Below are positions 53,925-64,000 of a stretch of 64,000 bases of DNA, piece after piece. Below the pieces are notes generated by a model. It had not been told where the DNA came from, did no database searches, and saw only the letters and a program-made list of their open reading frames with translations. The translations under genes and the position numbers were made by a program. Origin of the DNA: Vesta saturnalis (taxonomy: Eukaryota > Arthropoda > Insecta > Coleoptera > Lampyridae); the NCBI GenBank assembly GCA_036346205.1, contig JARFJB010001987.1, positions 5,355,001 to 5,419,000 on the forward strand, given 5' to 3'. Every line of letters begins with the position of its first letter. The first letter of the stretch is position 1.

Positions 53925-56775
53925 ATTATGTCCTGACAGTAGACTTAACTGTCCGGTAGTAGGACGATACCGTTAGTAGGGAATACTACATCGTCCGGAG
54001 CACGATTTGGCCAGTAACCGGTATTACTCAAAAGAACAATACAATTGTCTCGGATTGATCTGGCTACAAGGGGCGGTCAAGGTCGAAACAGGCAGGTCCC
54101 GTTGTTGACGTCTGTGCAAGGAATGAATGGCGAGTCGGTACGTGGAATGTTAGAGGTATGCATGGTAAAGAATTTAAAATTTCGAATGTAATGTATGAAA
54201 GACACCTTGATATTCTGTGTGTATCGGAGACAAAGCGCAAAGGAAAGGATGCTGTGGAGATGGAGGATGGCATCCTGGCACTATGGTCAGGAGTTGAGAC
54301 GGAAGTGCATGGCGCAAAAGGAGTTGGGGTGATCATAAGTGAAAGAGCGAAAAGATGTGTTATACATTACGAATTGGTATCTCCCCGGGTAATATGGGTT
54401 AGAATGAAAGTGGAGTTTCGAAGAATTTTTCTTATTGCATGCTATGCACCGGTGAATGGAGAAAGAGACCAGGAGCGTGAGAACTTCTGGAATGAAGTGG
54501 AGAACGTGTTGAACGTATGTAAGCCAAACGAAAGAGTGATTATATTGGGGATATGAACGGATGGGTGGGGTACAGAGGAACATAGTGAACGCGTTCTAGG
54601 AAAGTTCGGAGACCAAAGAATCAATGAGAATGGTGAACACCTGCTAAACATCCATGTGGAGAGAAACCTGTTTGTATGTAATACGCGGTTTAAGCATAAA
54701 ATGTACATATCTATACATGGCAAATAAGTGAATCTAAAAGTATGATTGACGTGATAGTGTATGAACTACTTAGAAACCTAGTGATAAATACAAAAGTAAT
54801 GGGTGGATCGGAACACTTTTTGGTTGTATCGAGAGTGTGTTTAGGGAAAAAGTGGGTCTGGATAAGGAAATCAAACGTAGTGCGAACGTTCAGAATTACA
54901 GGAGATAAACTAGTAGATAATGGTGCGACGAAATAACAGATGCTGTGAGTAGAGAGTTGAATGTGAATGAAGCAGTGTGGAACGAACAAATAATAGACAA
55001 TGACGTTGAAAGTGCATGGATAAGCTTGAAAAACTCTGTTGTCAATTGTGCCGTGCGAATATGTGGAAGAGTGATTGTAGGTAGACAGAAAAATGTGCTT
55101 GGTGGAATGAGTCGGTAAAAAGGCAGTAAGTAAGAAAAAGATGCGTACATGGCAATGATAGCTGTAAAAAATGAGAGTGAAAAGAAACTATTGTATGAGG
55201 TGTACAGATTAAGAAACAAAGAAGTGAAGGAGGCAGTGAGAATAAGTAAAGAGGAAGTGATGGCGGTGGATGGAGAGAAAATGGGTCAAAAATACAAAAC
55301 GTGGCCCAAAACAGAACGCTGTAGGAGTGATGAATGATAGAAACGAAATAGTATGGGACGATTGTGAAGTGAGGAAATGCTGGCAAGAGTATTTCGGAAA
55401 GCTGTACAGTAGTGAGGAACATAAGACTGAAGGGTTAAATAAGGAGAATACAGAAGAAATGATGAATAAAACTGAGAAGGATATTGGAATAAATGAGGTA
55501 GAGAAAACGGTAGGAAGGTTGAAAAACGGGAAGGGAGCAGGTGTAGATGAAATCACTGGTGAAATGCTCAAGTATGGTGGTACAAAGCTTATACGAAGAT
55601 TGTGAATTATTCAATGTATGCCTTATGTGTGGAAAAGTGCCGAGTGATTGGAAGAGCGCGATCATTGTACCATTGTATAAGGGTAAGGGAACAAGAGTGA
55701 TTGTAAGAACTACAGAGGAATAAGCTTGCTCAGCGTACCTGGTAAAGTATTTGGAAGAATACTGATTGAAGGTACGAAAACTACACAATCTAAGATTTGG
55801 GATGTCAAGGTGGCTTTCCAGGGAGAGGTGTCGATCAGATGGTTTCTCCAGCAGGTGATCGAAAAGTGTTTAAAGGTAAAAAGGAAGTTGTACTGTGCGT
55901 TTGTAGATCTGGAGAAAGCATATGACAGAGTGAATAGAGAAGCTGGGGAAATATTAAATGAATATGGCGTAAATAAAGGTCTAATAAATGGAATAAGGGC
56001 AGTATACAACGGTAGTCGGGCATGTGTTAGGGTGAGGTGTGAGTGAATACTTTAATATTGAGCAAGGAGTGGACAAGGCTGTGATGTCACCGTGGTTGTT
56101 CAATGTATACATGGATAAATGTCTTAGACAAGCATGTAACGATCAAATGGTGTAATGGGGACGTAAATGTACGACTCTGGTGTATGCAGATGACACAGTC
56201 TTATTAAGTGACAGTGCGGATGAGCTGCAAACCGCTCTGAGGAAGTTTGATACAGTCTGTGAGAGCATGGACCTAAAGGTAAAGTGAACAAAATAAGATT
56301 GTGGTGTTCAATCGGGAAGGTGGAAAGGAGAGTAGAGTATTTACTCTGCAAGATGAAATTTGGAGCAAGTGGACGAGCTGGTATATCTCGGTAGAATGTT
56401 TACTGCAGATGGTACAATTGAGAGCGAGATTGGACGAAGGGTCAATGCTGGAAGGAAAGTGATTGGAAGTATGTGGACGATAATGAGAAATGAAAGCAAG
56501 CCTAGCTGGAAACGAGCAATCTATAAGGCGTATTCGTCCCATCAGTACTGTATGGAAGGAGACATGGGTATGAAAAAGCACGAAAGAAAAATAAATGCCG
56601 TGGGTATGAGGTTTTGAGAAGCGCATGTGGTAAAACGAGAAGGACAAGATAAAAATGAATGCATAATGAGGAGTGTGGTGAGGAAAAGACGATGATGGAT
56701 AGATATAAAAGTGTAATTACGTTGGTTTGGTCACATTGAGAGAATGAAAACCAAGATTAACGAAACAAATATATG
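53925..56775 (+). pseudogene. RTE-like LINE: endonuclease and reverse transcriptase
   Basis: Plus strand. A GC-richer leader (53925-54090) is followed by the endonuclease start ARNEWRVGTWNVRGMHGKEF (about 54118-54170), then LDILCVSETKRKGKD (catalytic Glu), GAKGVGVIISERAKR, IACYAPVNGERDQERENFWN and ILGDMNGWVG (about 54543-54575, across a frameshift). The SDHFLV-type motif is SEHFLVVSRV (Asp lost). The RT has KNGKGAGVDEITGEMLKYGG (about 55520-55580), NYRGISLLSVPGKVFGRILI (about 55706), CAFVDLEKAYDRVNRE (about 55895-55940), RSGQGCDV..PWLFNVYMDK (about 56065) and the catalytic LVYADDTVLLSD (about 56180-56215). The end is ELVYLGRMFTADGTIESEIG and RLRWFGHIERMK (about 56715-56750). At least eight frameshifts or stops. 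The element would transpose by target-primed reverse transcription. Clade by eye. Confidence 0.88.
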
Positions 56776-56779
56776 ATGG

Positions 56780-58230
56780 GGATTTTGGTGTGGGTGTGTT
56801 GGTGGGTTTTTTGTTTGGGGATTTTTAGAAAATTTCACAGCTGTATTTCAATTTTAAAAATGTAACATAACCTTAAACATACGAAAAGGTTTAAGTTTAC
56901 GAAAATTCTTGGTAAATTTAATGTTCATATTAATAACATCAATTTAAGGAAAGTTAAAAATTTTTGAAAGTTTTAACTGGATAAATAAAGTAAAAAACTA
57001 AATTTGGGTTAATTTAAGTTTAAAAGGAATGATATTTTATGAAAAGGGGTTGGGCAATTGAACGCGGTTTTCCGTAGAAGTTTATGGTTGGTTATTTTAA
57101 CAGTTAGAAGGGTAATGTTGGAGGAAGTTATTTAAGATTACAATTAATTAAAATTAAACTTATTCCCAAAGAGCTTAAAGGCGTTTTGTTCCCAACAGTA
57201 TTTTATGGTTGGGTTTGAAAAGACGGGAATTTTTTGGTTGAGGTTTGGACAGTAAACGAGAGGAAAATTTAAAAGAACTTAATTGGTGAAAAAGAAATGA
57301 AATTAATATTATTCGGCTTAATTTGTCCACAATTTGAAATCAACGAATTCCAAATTTTGGGGTGGGTTTGGGAAGGTGGTAGGCCGCTAAACTTCAATGG
57401 AATTCTTAGTAAAGGAAAGAAAGATGGAGGTTTAACAAAAGGGAAGGAACATTTAGTTCGGAACCCAAAGGTATGGAATTAAATGGAAAATTTGAATTGA
57501 AAAAAATTGGGCAGGTTGTCCAACCCCAAATTTGTTTGGTACGATAAATTATAAGCTTTGATAATTATTTCATGTTTGCAAAAAATTAAAAAGTTTATTC
57601 TTAATAATTTTTAATATTCTGCAAAGCAAATAAAAAAGAAAAGTTAAAAATTGTACATCATTAATACACATTTTTGATTCATACCCTTTAATTTAATAAA
57701 CTGTTTTATGTCGTATAAAATTTTACAACCCACCTAAAAATTTTTATAACGCGGAATTAATGCAGCAATTTCATCGTTAATAAATTTTCAGGTTGTTTCA
57801 GTTTTAGGACAAAGCAATTAAATTTGAAATAAGTTTCTAGGCTTATTAAACAAAGGGAACAAATAAATCTAACTCTCTTGCTACTTTATTAGTAACTTCT
57901 CTACAGACAACTTTACAAAAGAAATTTCCTGGAAATTTCATGTTAAATGATTCATAAAAGTAGAAACTAAATCTAAATTATAATTAATTATACGGTTGTA
58001 TTGTATACAAAGAATTTTATGTACTCGAGTATATTTTCCTTCTTTAAACAAACTTGCGTAGCTTTCTCAATTTTTTTTCCAGACTTTCAGTTCTCTCTAA
58101 TTATTCACATTATACATTTTTTTTTATTTGTTGTTATAATTTGTAAAGAGCTTTGCGTTTACTGACGTAGCATTGAAATTTATTGTGTAATTAACATGCT
58201 AGCTTACATGTTTAAAAAACAATCATTGTT
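56780..58230. other. No gene seen
   Basis: The part at 56780-57500 is unusual in base composition (G-runs and T-runs, GGTTTGGG words on the plus strand) without coding content. The remainder is AT-rich. Confidence 0.4.
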
Positions 58231-58249
58231 TTTAAAGTTTCATTATATT

Positions 58250-59090
58250 GCTTAAAATGGCAATTTGTTTCGAGAACACTTTGTCTTCGTCAGATAGAGT
58301 ATTTAAGCTAGATTTTCTTGCAATGGATATGTTTCTATCAATAGTTAATGAGTTATTAAGAAAGTGTGTGTGGGGTTGGGGGGGGGGGAACAAGAATTTA
58401 TCAAATAAAAAGTGATCAATTGTATACATCCAGTTGTTCCTTTAATAATTGTATTTTCTCTTATTAATTTCTAAAGTTTCAAATAAATTTAATTTTCTAC
58501 GTTTGTTCAGAGTTACTATTAAAATGATCGTTTACTGTATTTATGTGTGAAGCATAGTTTGATTTATTATTATATTGAAAAGTTCTAAAATGTTGAGATA
58601 TTCTAGTTATAAGACTTCCTCCTACTTGACCGACATAACATTTATTGCAGTCACCACAATTCAACTTATACACTCCTGACATTTCCGTTGTCAGTTTTTG
58701 TGTTATTATTTTTACACGTTTTCCTAGTGTATTATTACATTTAAAGGCTATACTCAAATCAAGTTTTCTTGTTAAAAATTATCTTTATAGGTTTTCATAT
58801 ATATGCTAAAGTAACAAAATTACTTCTTAAAACTGAGATATCAGAATAAATAAAATTTAACGCTTGTGTTAACATACTGTTTTTTACGTAACATTTTATT
58901 TGTATCCCTTACGTGTTAATTGTTTTATTAAATTAAGATCTTTCTGAAACATGGCTTCTGATAAAAATACATTTAATGATCTATGTCCATAAGAATTAAA
59001 TTGAGTCTGTCTGTATAAGAAGGATTAGTGATATACGTACGTCCCAGAATATCAAAGAGTAATAAATCATCTCGACAGCTTGGCATGTTC
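58250..59090 (-). pseudogene. Penelope-like element: RT end, endonuclease and 3' motif
   Basis: Minus strand. SCRDDLLLFDILGRTYITNP then YTDRLNLILMD (about 59085-58990) corresponds to the RT thumb. A decayed linker is followed by the endonuclease SGVYKLNCGDCNKCYVGQVG (about 58685-58625), SRISQHFRTF-like and YASHINTVNDHF to about 58500. A stop-rich tail follows with the hammerhead-like motif at 58261-58293. It is closest to the interrupted PLE at 39200-46890 (shared NCG.C.K.Y and KCNNTLGK). Confidence 0.83.
58261..58293 (-). ncRNA. Hammerhead-like motif of PLE
   Basis: Minus strand CTGACGA (a perfect CUGANGA core), AGACAAAGTGTTCTC, then GAAACAAATTG. Stem II is weak (AGA/TCT). Same order of elements as 39238-39280. 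Confidence 0.4.
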
Positions 59091-59644
59091 GTATAAAATA
59101 TTTAAAAAAATATGCTTGTAATTGTAATTGTTACCTATTAGTACGCACAAAAAGAAAAAAAATTAAGTGATTTGATAACTAAGTATTTGTCTAAGTAACC
59201 TGCAAGATTTATTTATGAGACCATATACTGTTTGTTAACATACATTTGTTTGTTTCAAACTTCAGCAGAGCAACCGTTTGTTACGTTTTATCATATTTTT
59301 ATTTTAAATTTAGGTAAATCAATTTAGCATTTCATTTAACAAGAAATGAAGCGACAGCTCTAATTTGTTAGTTACGTACAAATTGATGGAGATTGAATGA
59401 AATACAAACGTCATCTTTACTGAAGCAGATAATACATTATTGTACAGGATAGCAAGGATCCTCCGAAATTCCAAGAAAATTTATATAAGTTTAGAAAGCA
59501 CTCATTACACTATTACTTAAATATATGTAAATTAAAAACATGACTCTCTTAATGGACATTGCATTAAGATGCAATTACCACATTTGTTGCATCACCATTT
59601 TGTATTGCTAGTTGTGTAACGAACTTTGCGCTCTGTGGTTGGAA
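59091..59644. other. Spacer, no gene seen
   Basis: AT-rich sequence. The last about 120 bp (from about 59520) probably include the 5' end of the following mariner element. Confidence 0.4.
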
Positions 59645-60365
59645 TTGACAATGGGTCTCGCGAGGGAAGAAAAAGTGTTCATAGTGGAATATTATTTTCG
59701 GTCGTACGGAAATGGTTATCAAGGCGGGCCGAGATTGTAGTTGGTGGCGGAACAATATTGTGAACACTTGAATAAACCGGCACCAATCAACACAGTTATG
59801 CTACCTATCGTTACAAAGTATCGTCGTACGGGTAGCGTATTGTGTCAACGGAAGGGAAGGTCTGGTAGGCCAGTAAATGAGTCCACAAATGAAAATCATG
59901 TACCTCTCCTCAATCAGGTGTTGCAGTCACCAAAGCGAAGTCTTCGACGAACATCCTTGAAATTAAACATCAGCAATACGTCACTTCGACCATTGTTTAA
60001 AGACCTAGGTGGATTTCCGTACCGAATGCAGGTTGGGGAACAATCAACAGAGCAAGATAGGATTGAATGTGCATGATTTTTGGACTCTCCAGGACAAATC
60101 ATTTCCCGTGGACTGAGTTCCTCTACCCTTCACATTCTCGCGATCGGACACCCCCTGATGATTATGTGTGGGGAATGTTAAAGGAGGAAATTTTCAGCTA
60201 TCCAGATCCACCCAAAACTGTGCCTGCGTTACGTCAGACGATCGTTTCGTTTTCCAGGACTCTGAAGCAACCTGTGTTCTAGAATATGTTTCAAAATCTG
60301 TGAGACGGTTACGAATAATGTCTACAGCGCAATTGAGTACATTTTGAACATTTACAGTATGATCC
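59645..60365 (+). pseudogene. DUF4817-type mariner transposase, central part deleted
   Basis: Plus strand. Starts MGLAREEKVFIVEYYFRSYG at 59651, the DUF4817 N-terminal helix-turn-helix. A TAG near 59738 interrupts it, then LVAEQYCEHLNKPAPINTVM, KYRRTGSVLCQRKGRSGRPV and SPKRSLRRTSLKLNISNTSL (second HTH) follow to about 60060. The next coding segment, RDRTPPDDYVWGMLKEEIFS (about 60145) and PPKTVPALRQTIVSF, is from the C-terminal end. The first two catalytic Asp residues and their surroundings are missing between them. QRN.VHFEHL ends it near 60350. It is a non-autonomous deletion derivative, from a different subfamily than the fragment at 9140-9800. Confidence 0.87.
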
Positions 60366-60483
60366 CAATAACTAATCATAACAACAATAGTAACATAGTT
60401 TTCCAGTACTGTATATTTTGGCGCATACTGTAATTTAAAATTCTCAGTTATTTTGGAGTTTTTGTTGAAAACTGTGGTGAAAA

Positions 60484-63313
60484 TGGCAACTTCCGATTTT
60501 TCTCCTGCAAAACGTTTGAAACCTAGTTCGCTCTTTGGGAATGAAAAAATTATCTTTCTCAATGTACACAGTGCCTTAAAATATCCGACAAATGGAATAG
60601 TAGAAATGTGTCCTAATATGACGGACGTGGGGAAGTCAACAGTATACAGATTATTAAAAGAACAAAAAGAAGGTGCTTTGAAAGAACCGGCTTGCTCAAC
60701 AGGAATAAAAAAAACAACGTTTAAACGAAGAAGAAGTGGTTCATATTAGAAGAAAAATACATTCTTTCTACTTCAATAAAGAAATTTCTACCCTCAACAA
60801 AATAGTGGCAGTACTAAAAGACGTTGATGAACCACAATTGTCTCGGTCAACACTACACAGGAAGTTACAGGAACTTAACTTTTCGTGGGAATATGGGTGT
60901 TAATAGATAATCTCCAAATTGTTTCTTGGAGGCGCAAATACCTTCGTGAAATGAAGTTTTGTGCCGAAGGACGGGAAATCTTTTATCTCGATGAGACTTG
61001 GTTTAACGAAGGATATACTGTAAAAAAAATTGGCAAGTCGCCATCAAGCAGTCCAAGAGGGTTGGACAACTGAAATAAATCCTCCATCAGGCAAGGGTCG
61101 AGCACTAACAGGGTAACGCTAATGGATTCTTGAGAAATGGTTTACTTGTGTTTGAGTCCAAGCACATAGAGGATTATCACAAAGATATGATGTTTTTGAA
61201 GAATATTTTGAACAAGTGATAGCAAACATTCCACGGGGAGCTGGAATTGTTCTGGATAATGCGAATTACCGTTCTAGGCAAGTCGAGCGCGTACCAACAA
61301 CTGCATGGAAAAAAGGAGACATTGCCAAATGGTTAACTTCAAAACAGATACAAATTAAGGAAACTATGCTCAAACGAGAGCTTTTAGCTGTAGCAAATCA
61401 GCATAAGCAAGAATTTGTTAAGCATTTTATTGATGAACACTTTGCTTCCTGCAAGATTACCGTACACGGATTACCGTCATATTGTGACGTTCGTCAACAA
61501 AGCAAATTTCTGGTAGCTCGTGTGTAAGCAATGAGACGTTCAGGATCGGGTTCAAACCACCTTTCTAGTTTGTGAATATAATATTATTCGAGCACAATCG
61601 GATTACATAAGTTTTATTCAATACTGTTAATATAAACATAAAAGGAATTCTCTATACTAATAAAAATAAACTTAAAAAAAATCTCAGGTATTTAAGAAAA
61701 TTAATAATTTATGAAAACTAAAACGACAATTCCGGTGAAACCTCGGGACGGGACGCTACTGTAAATTTGCCAGGCCGCTGGTATCGCACTCTCTGAAGGA
61801 TGCTGTAAAATATCGATTAGTAATTGACGATTTTTGTTATCAGTAAAATTGTGAGAATGTTACTTTGTCTACCGATGATCCGTCTGGTGTATTTATTTAG
61901 AGAAGTGCTACCGGGATACATGGCCCGTTGTATTAGATGAGTATATGTATATTCAATAATATTCAATTTTGGTAATAGATGTGGGTGGTCACCGACCATG
62001 CGTTTCTGCAAATTTGAATTTGTAAAGCTAGGGATGTGTGAGTGGATGTAGTAAACAATCTGGAGTATCTAGGGGGTTGATAATAGAGCATAGAAAGTGG
62101 ATTTGGGTTCGTAGGGATATGAAACGGTATTCGGGGCCGAAATCTCCGTTTACTTGTTATAGGGATGTTGAGATGGTTTAGGGTTGATTGATTGACCCAG
62201 GTGTGACTATTTGTTCGGGGCCTAAACCTCCGGTGGAACGACCACCTCTGGAGTTATACCTCCAAGTCGGTGCAGAACAGCCAACAATGTCAATTCAAAT
62301 TATAAAATTGGTTTAAATCGCTTTTCGCTCTTGCGGCGAACTTTTCGCTTTTGTGGTGAAAAGATATAATGATATAACCGGTAGCAAAGGACGCACTATG
62401 TGAAAATACGGGGTAATACCTCCGGCAATTCACCTACTACGTGCTTTAGACAATTTTCTGTCTCGAGCACAGTGCTATAGTAACCAAGCACGTTGGATAT
62501 CAATGTGCTTACGACTAGGGTAGTTGGAGGTATGAGAGGATTGACAGCGTCTGGTACCTGGTTTTGGATCAGGACTGGTGGTAACTTGGGTGGTGATAGT
62601 GGGATAAAGGTGTTTTAACGTTGGTGGCTGGTCAGGTAGTTTTATGAAAATCAGTGTCGAGTAAGGTATCTGGCCATGTGAGTAAGTGAATAAGTCAGGA
62701 TGTTTGCAGTAAGGAAAAAGGAATGTCTGGTTAGGGACTAATTTGTAACACAAGTTATAATAATTATAGGTAATGTCTAAGGTGATTTGTATCAGGTTAG
62801 GTATAATTACAATGTAAGTAAATACTAAGAGGCAAAGTAAAAGCAAAGTAACCTCATATAATGGCGGAGGAGCTATTATATATAGGGAGAAGTGGGGAAG
62901 CGGAGTAACAACTGATATTATTTTTAAACGAGGATAATGCAGTTGGGGAAACAATTTGGAAATAAGAATTGATATGAATTATTTCTAGGAATGAAAAATT
63001 TGTAAGGATTCAATTAGGATCATTACAATATCACTGCGAACTCAATCCCATAGAGATAGTTTGGGCTTAAATAAAAAGTGAAATAGATCGTAACAATAGG
63101 ACTTTTAAATAAAGTGAAGTGCCACAGCTTTTAATGCGAGCCCTAGACAATGTGAATGCAGAAACGTGGAAAAAGAGGGTTGATCATGTAATTAAAGAGG
63201 AACGGCGCACATGCGAACTTGATGTGATAATGGAAGAAACTGTAGAACCCGTTATAATATCCGTAGGACAAGATGTCAGCTCTTCCAAAACGGATGAGGA
63301 TGATAAAGACTGA
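60484..63313 (+). pseudogene. Tc1-like DDE transposase interrupted by a solo LTR
   Basis: Plus strand. N-terminal HTH MTDVGKSTVYRLLKEQKEGA (about 60619-60680), then after frameshifts VHSFYFNKEI, LNKIVAVLKDVDEPQLSRST and LHRKLQELNFSW (second HTH). The catalytic core follows with REIFYLDETWFNEGYTVKK (first Asp, about 60975-61030), GRALTG..NGFLRNGLLVFES and GAGIVLDNANYRS (second Asp, about 61240-61280), then KGDIAKWLTSKQIQIKETML and a long helical insert to 61482. A 1545-bp insertion follows; the C-terminus resumes at 63028 with HCELNPIEIVWA (Glu as third catalytic residue), a stop at about 63069-63071, then VPQLLMRALDNVNAETWKKR and an acidic tail to TGA at 63311-63313. The family is a widespread DD(E) transposase of arthropods. 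Confidence 0.87.
61483..63027. mobile_element. Solo LTR inserted in the Tc1-like gene
   Basis: A 1545-bp insertion begins TGTGACGTTC, ends GATCATTACA and is flanked on both sides by ATAT (61479-61482, 63028-63031). Deleting it with one ATAT restores the transposase frame exactly. TG...CA ends, a 4-bp duplication and no coding region are what a solo LTR shows. It contains GC-richer tracts around 61735-61790 and 62190-62270. The retroelement family is unknown; it is not the gypsy family of copies 1 and 2. Confidence 0.8.
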
Positions 63314-63896
63314 TTGTTAGTTACATATCGCATTTGTTTCCAAAATCTACTTTTATGACAATATTAAATGTAAAAAAATTAATGTAAACTACATTTATAA
63401 TTATTTTATGTTAATTAAAACATGAGCATTTAGAAATAGCCGCATCTAAAATAAATGTTTAGTACTTTCACGCCTTCAATTGTTTGATAATTAATCTGCA
63501 ATTTTTACAGTGAAATCTGTCTGATCTTTAGGCATAAATCGAATTTTAAAGAGTCGTCTTTTGTTTGCCGTTTTCCTGTGCAAGCGGCACATATACAGCA
63601 TCTCCGTTTAAACTAGACGTGTTTGCTTCTGATTTCTGTTTGCCGCTTACTCTCTGATATTGTGGGACGTACTTTAGTTAAATCTGAAAAATTATTCAGG
63701 TTATTTTTTGTGCCTAATGCATATTCTATCAATGGATGTAGTTTTTTTAAAAAGTATCTACACCTGGAATCAACGGAAACGAATTCGTTACGTCTAATGA
63801 AATCAATTTGCTGTTTCTAAACATTTTTGATTAACTGAAACGAATTTTTAATACTATGTTTAGGAGAAAACTCACAATTTTGTTGCATAATGTCTA
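63314..63896. other. Spacer, no gene seen
   Basis: AT-rich, includes the 3' end of the Tc1-like element, whose inverted repeat was not identified. A short frame at 63623-63820 is unrecognised. Confidence 0.4.
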
Positions 63897-64000
63897 TTAA
63901 CCCTAGTCCGGGCAGGCCGATATTGTAAAGCAACCGTGCACACGGGGTCCGTCGGACCCTTATCCATTATTGCCGTATTTATTGATTAGTTGATCGCGTA
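63897..64000. mobile_element. Probable piggyBac-like terminus, cut by the window end
   Basis: TTAA at 63897-63900 is followed directly by CCCTAGTCCGGGC and, about 50 bp in, by the perfect palindrome GGGTCCGTCGGACCC. TTAA target sites followed by CCCT/CCCA and an internal short palindrome are typical of piggyBac-family ends. The transposase and the other end would lie outside the window. Confidence 0.45.

Noticed and set aside
54064..56647. Many minus-strand Ser/Phe/His-rich frames opposite the RTE-like LINE
   Set aside because: They are antisense shadows of the plus-strand endonuclease/RT codons, which match a known family in order.
62475..62954. Minus-strand 159-codon hydrophobic frame within the solo LTR
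   Set aside because: Lies entirely within a TG...CA insertion with no known LTR-encoded protein; composition is Pro/Thr/Leu-rich without motifs. Kept only as a remote possibility.

Overview
The window looks like repeat-dense intergenic DNA from an invertebrate animal genome, most plausibly an arthropod. It is AT-rich and full of (TA)n, (CACACT)n, (GT)n and (GTGTGC)n microsatellites, and no single-copy host gene is recognisable. Almost every protein-like segment belongs to a mobile element, and nearly all are broken by stops, frameshifts, truncations or later insertions. The arthropod call is an inference from the element mix: DUF4817-type mariner, pogo, MULE with long TIRs, RTE-like and CR1/jockey-like LINEs, Ty3/gypsy, Crypton, Polinton/adintovirus and many Penelope-like elements (PLEs).

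Layout. 0-5 kb: a fragment of an adenain-type protease (Polinton/adintovirus type), a 35-bp minisatellite, a GC-rich CRE/YY1 island, then a complete but dead pogo-like transposon with TIRs and TA flanks (2174-5016). 5-9.8 kb: a gypsy remnant on the minus strand whose gag and pol are separated by 700 bp of CACACT repeat; exon-like segments of an unknown duplicated gene; a mariner fragment. 10-15.4 kb: gag-less gypsy copy 1 with two long LTRs and an intact tRNA-Lys-type primer binding site. 15.4-20.9 kb: two PLE pieces in inverted orientation, the N-terminal part of a protein-primed PolB (Polinton type), a 1.6-kb array of about 24 paired inverted HMG-box-like motifs, more minisatellites, and a PLE 3' end. 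20.9-22.7 kb: a tRNA-like sequence and a nested hairpin. 22.7-29 kb: a MULE with about 125-bp TIRs that contains a CR1/jockey-like LINE, itself lying between arrays of a GGCGTC-containing motif. 31.1-31.4 kb: a 359-bp palindrome with a tRNA-like sequence in each arm. 32-37 kb: PLE pieces on both strands. 37.3-38.5 kb: a Crypton (tyrosine recombinase transposon) with a structured end. 39.2-46.9 kb: a PLE cut in two by gypsy copy 2 (4-bp target duplication ACCA). 47.7-49 kb: more PLE. 50.3-51.6 kb: three blocks of GTGTGC repeat. 54-56.8 kb: an RTE-like LINE. 58.2-63.3 kb: a PLE, an internally deleted mariner, and a Tc1-like transposase interrupted by a 1545-bp solo LTR (target duplication ATAT). 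The window ends in a probable piggyBac-like terminus.

How the parts relate: this is stratified transposon sediment and not a gene network. Relative ages can be read from nesting: gypsy copy 2 is younger than its host PLE, the solo LTR is younger than its Tc1-like host, and the LINE is younger than the MULE. The parts least explained by known families are the paired-motif array next to PolB, two hairpins sharing the loop GAGGCGT(T)AGCCGA (one at the Crypton end), and the palindrome with tRNA-like arms.
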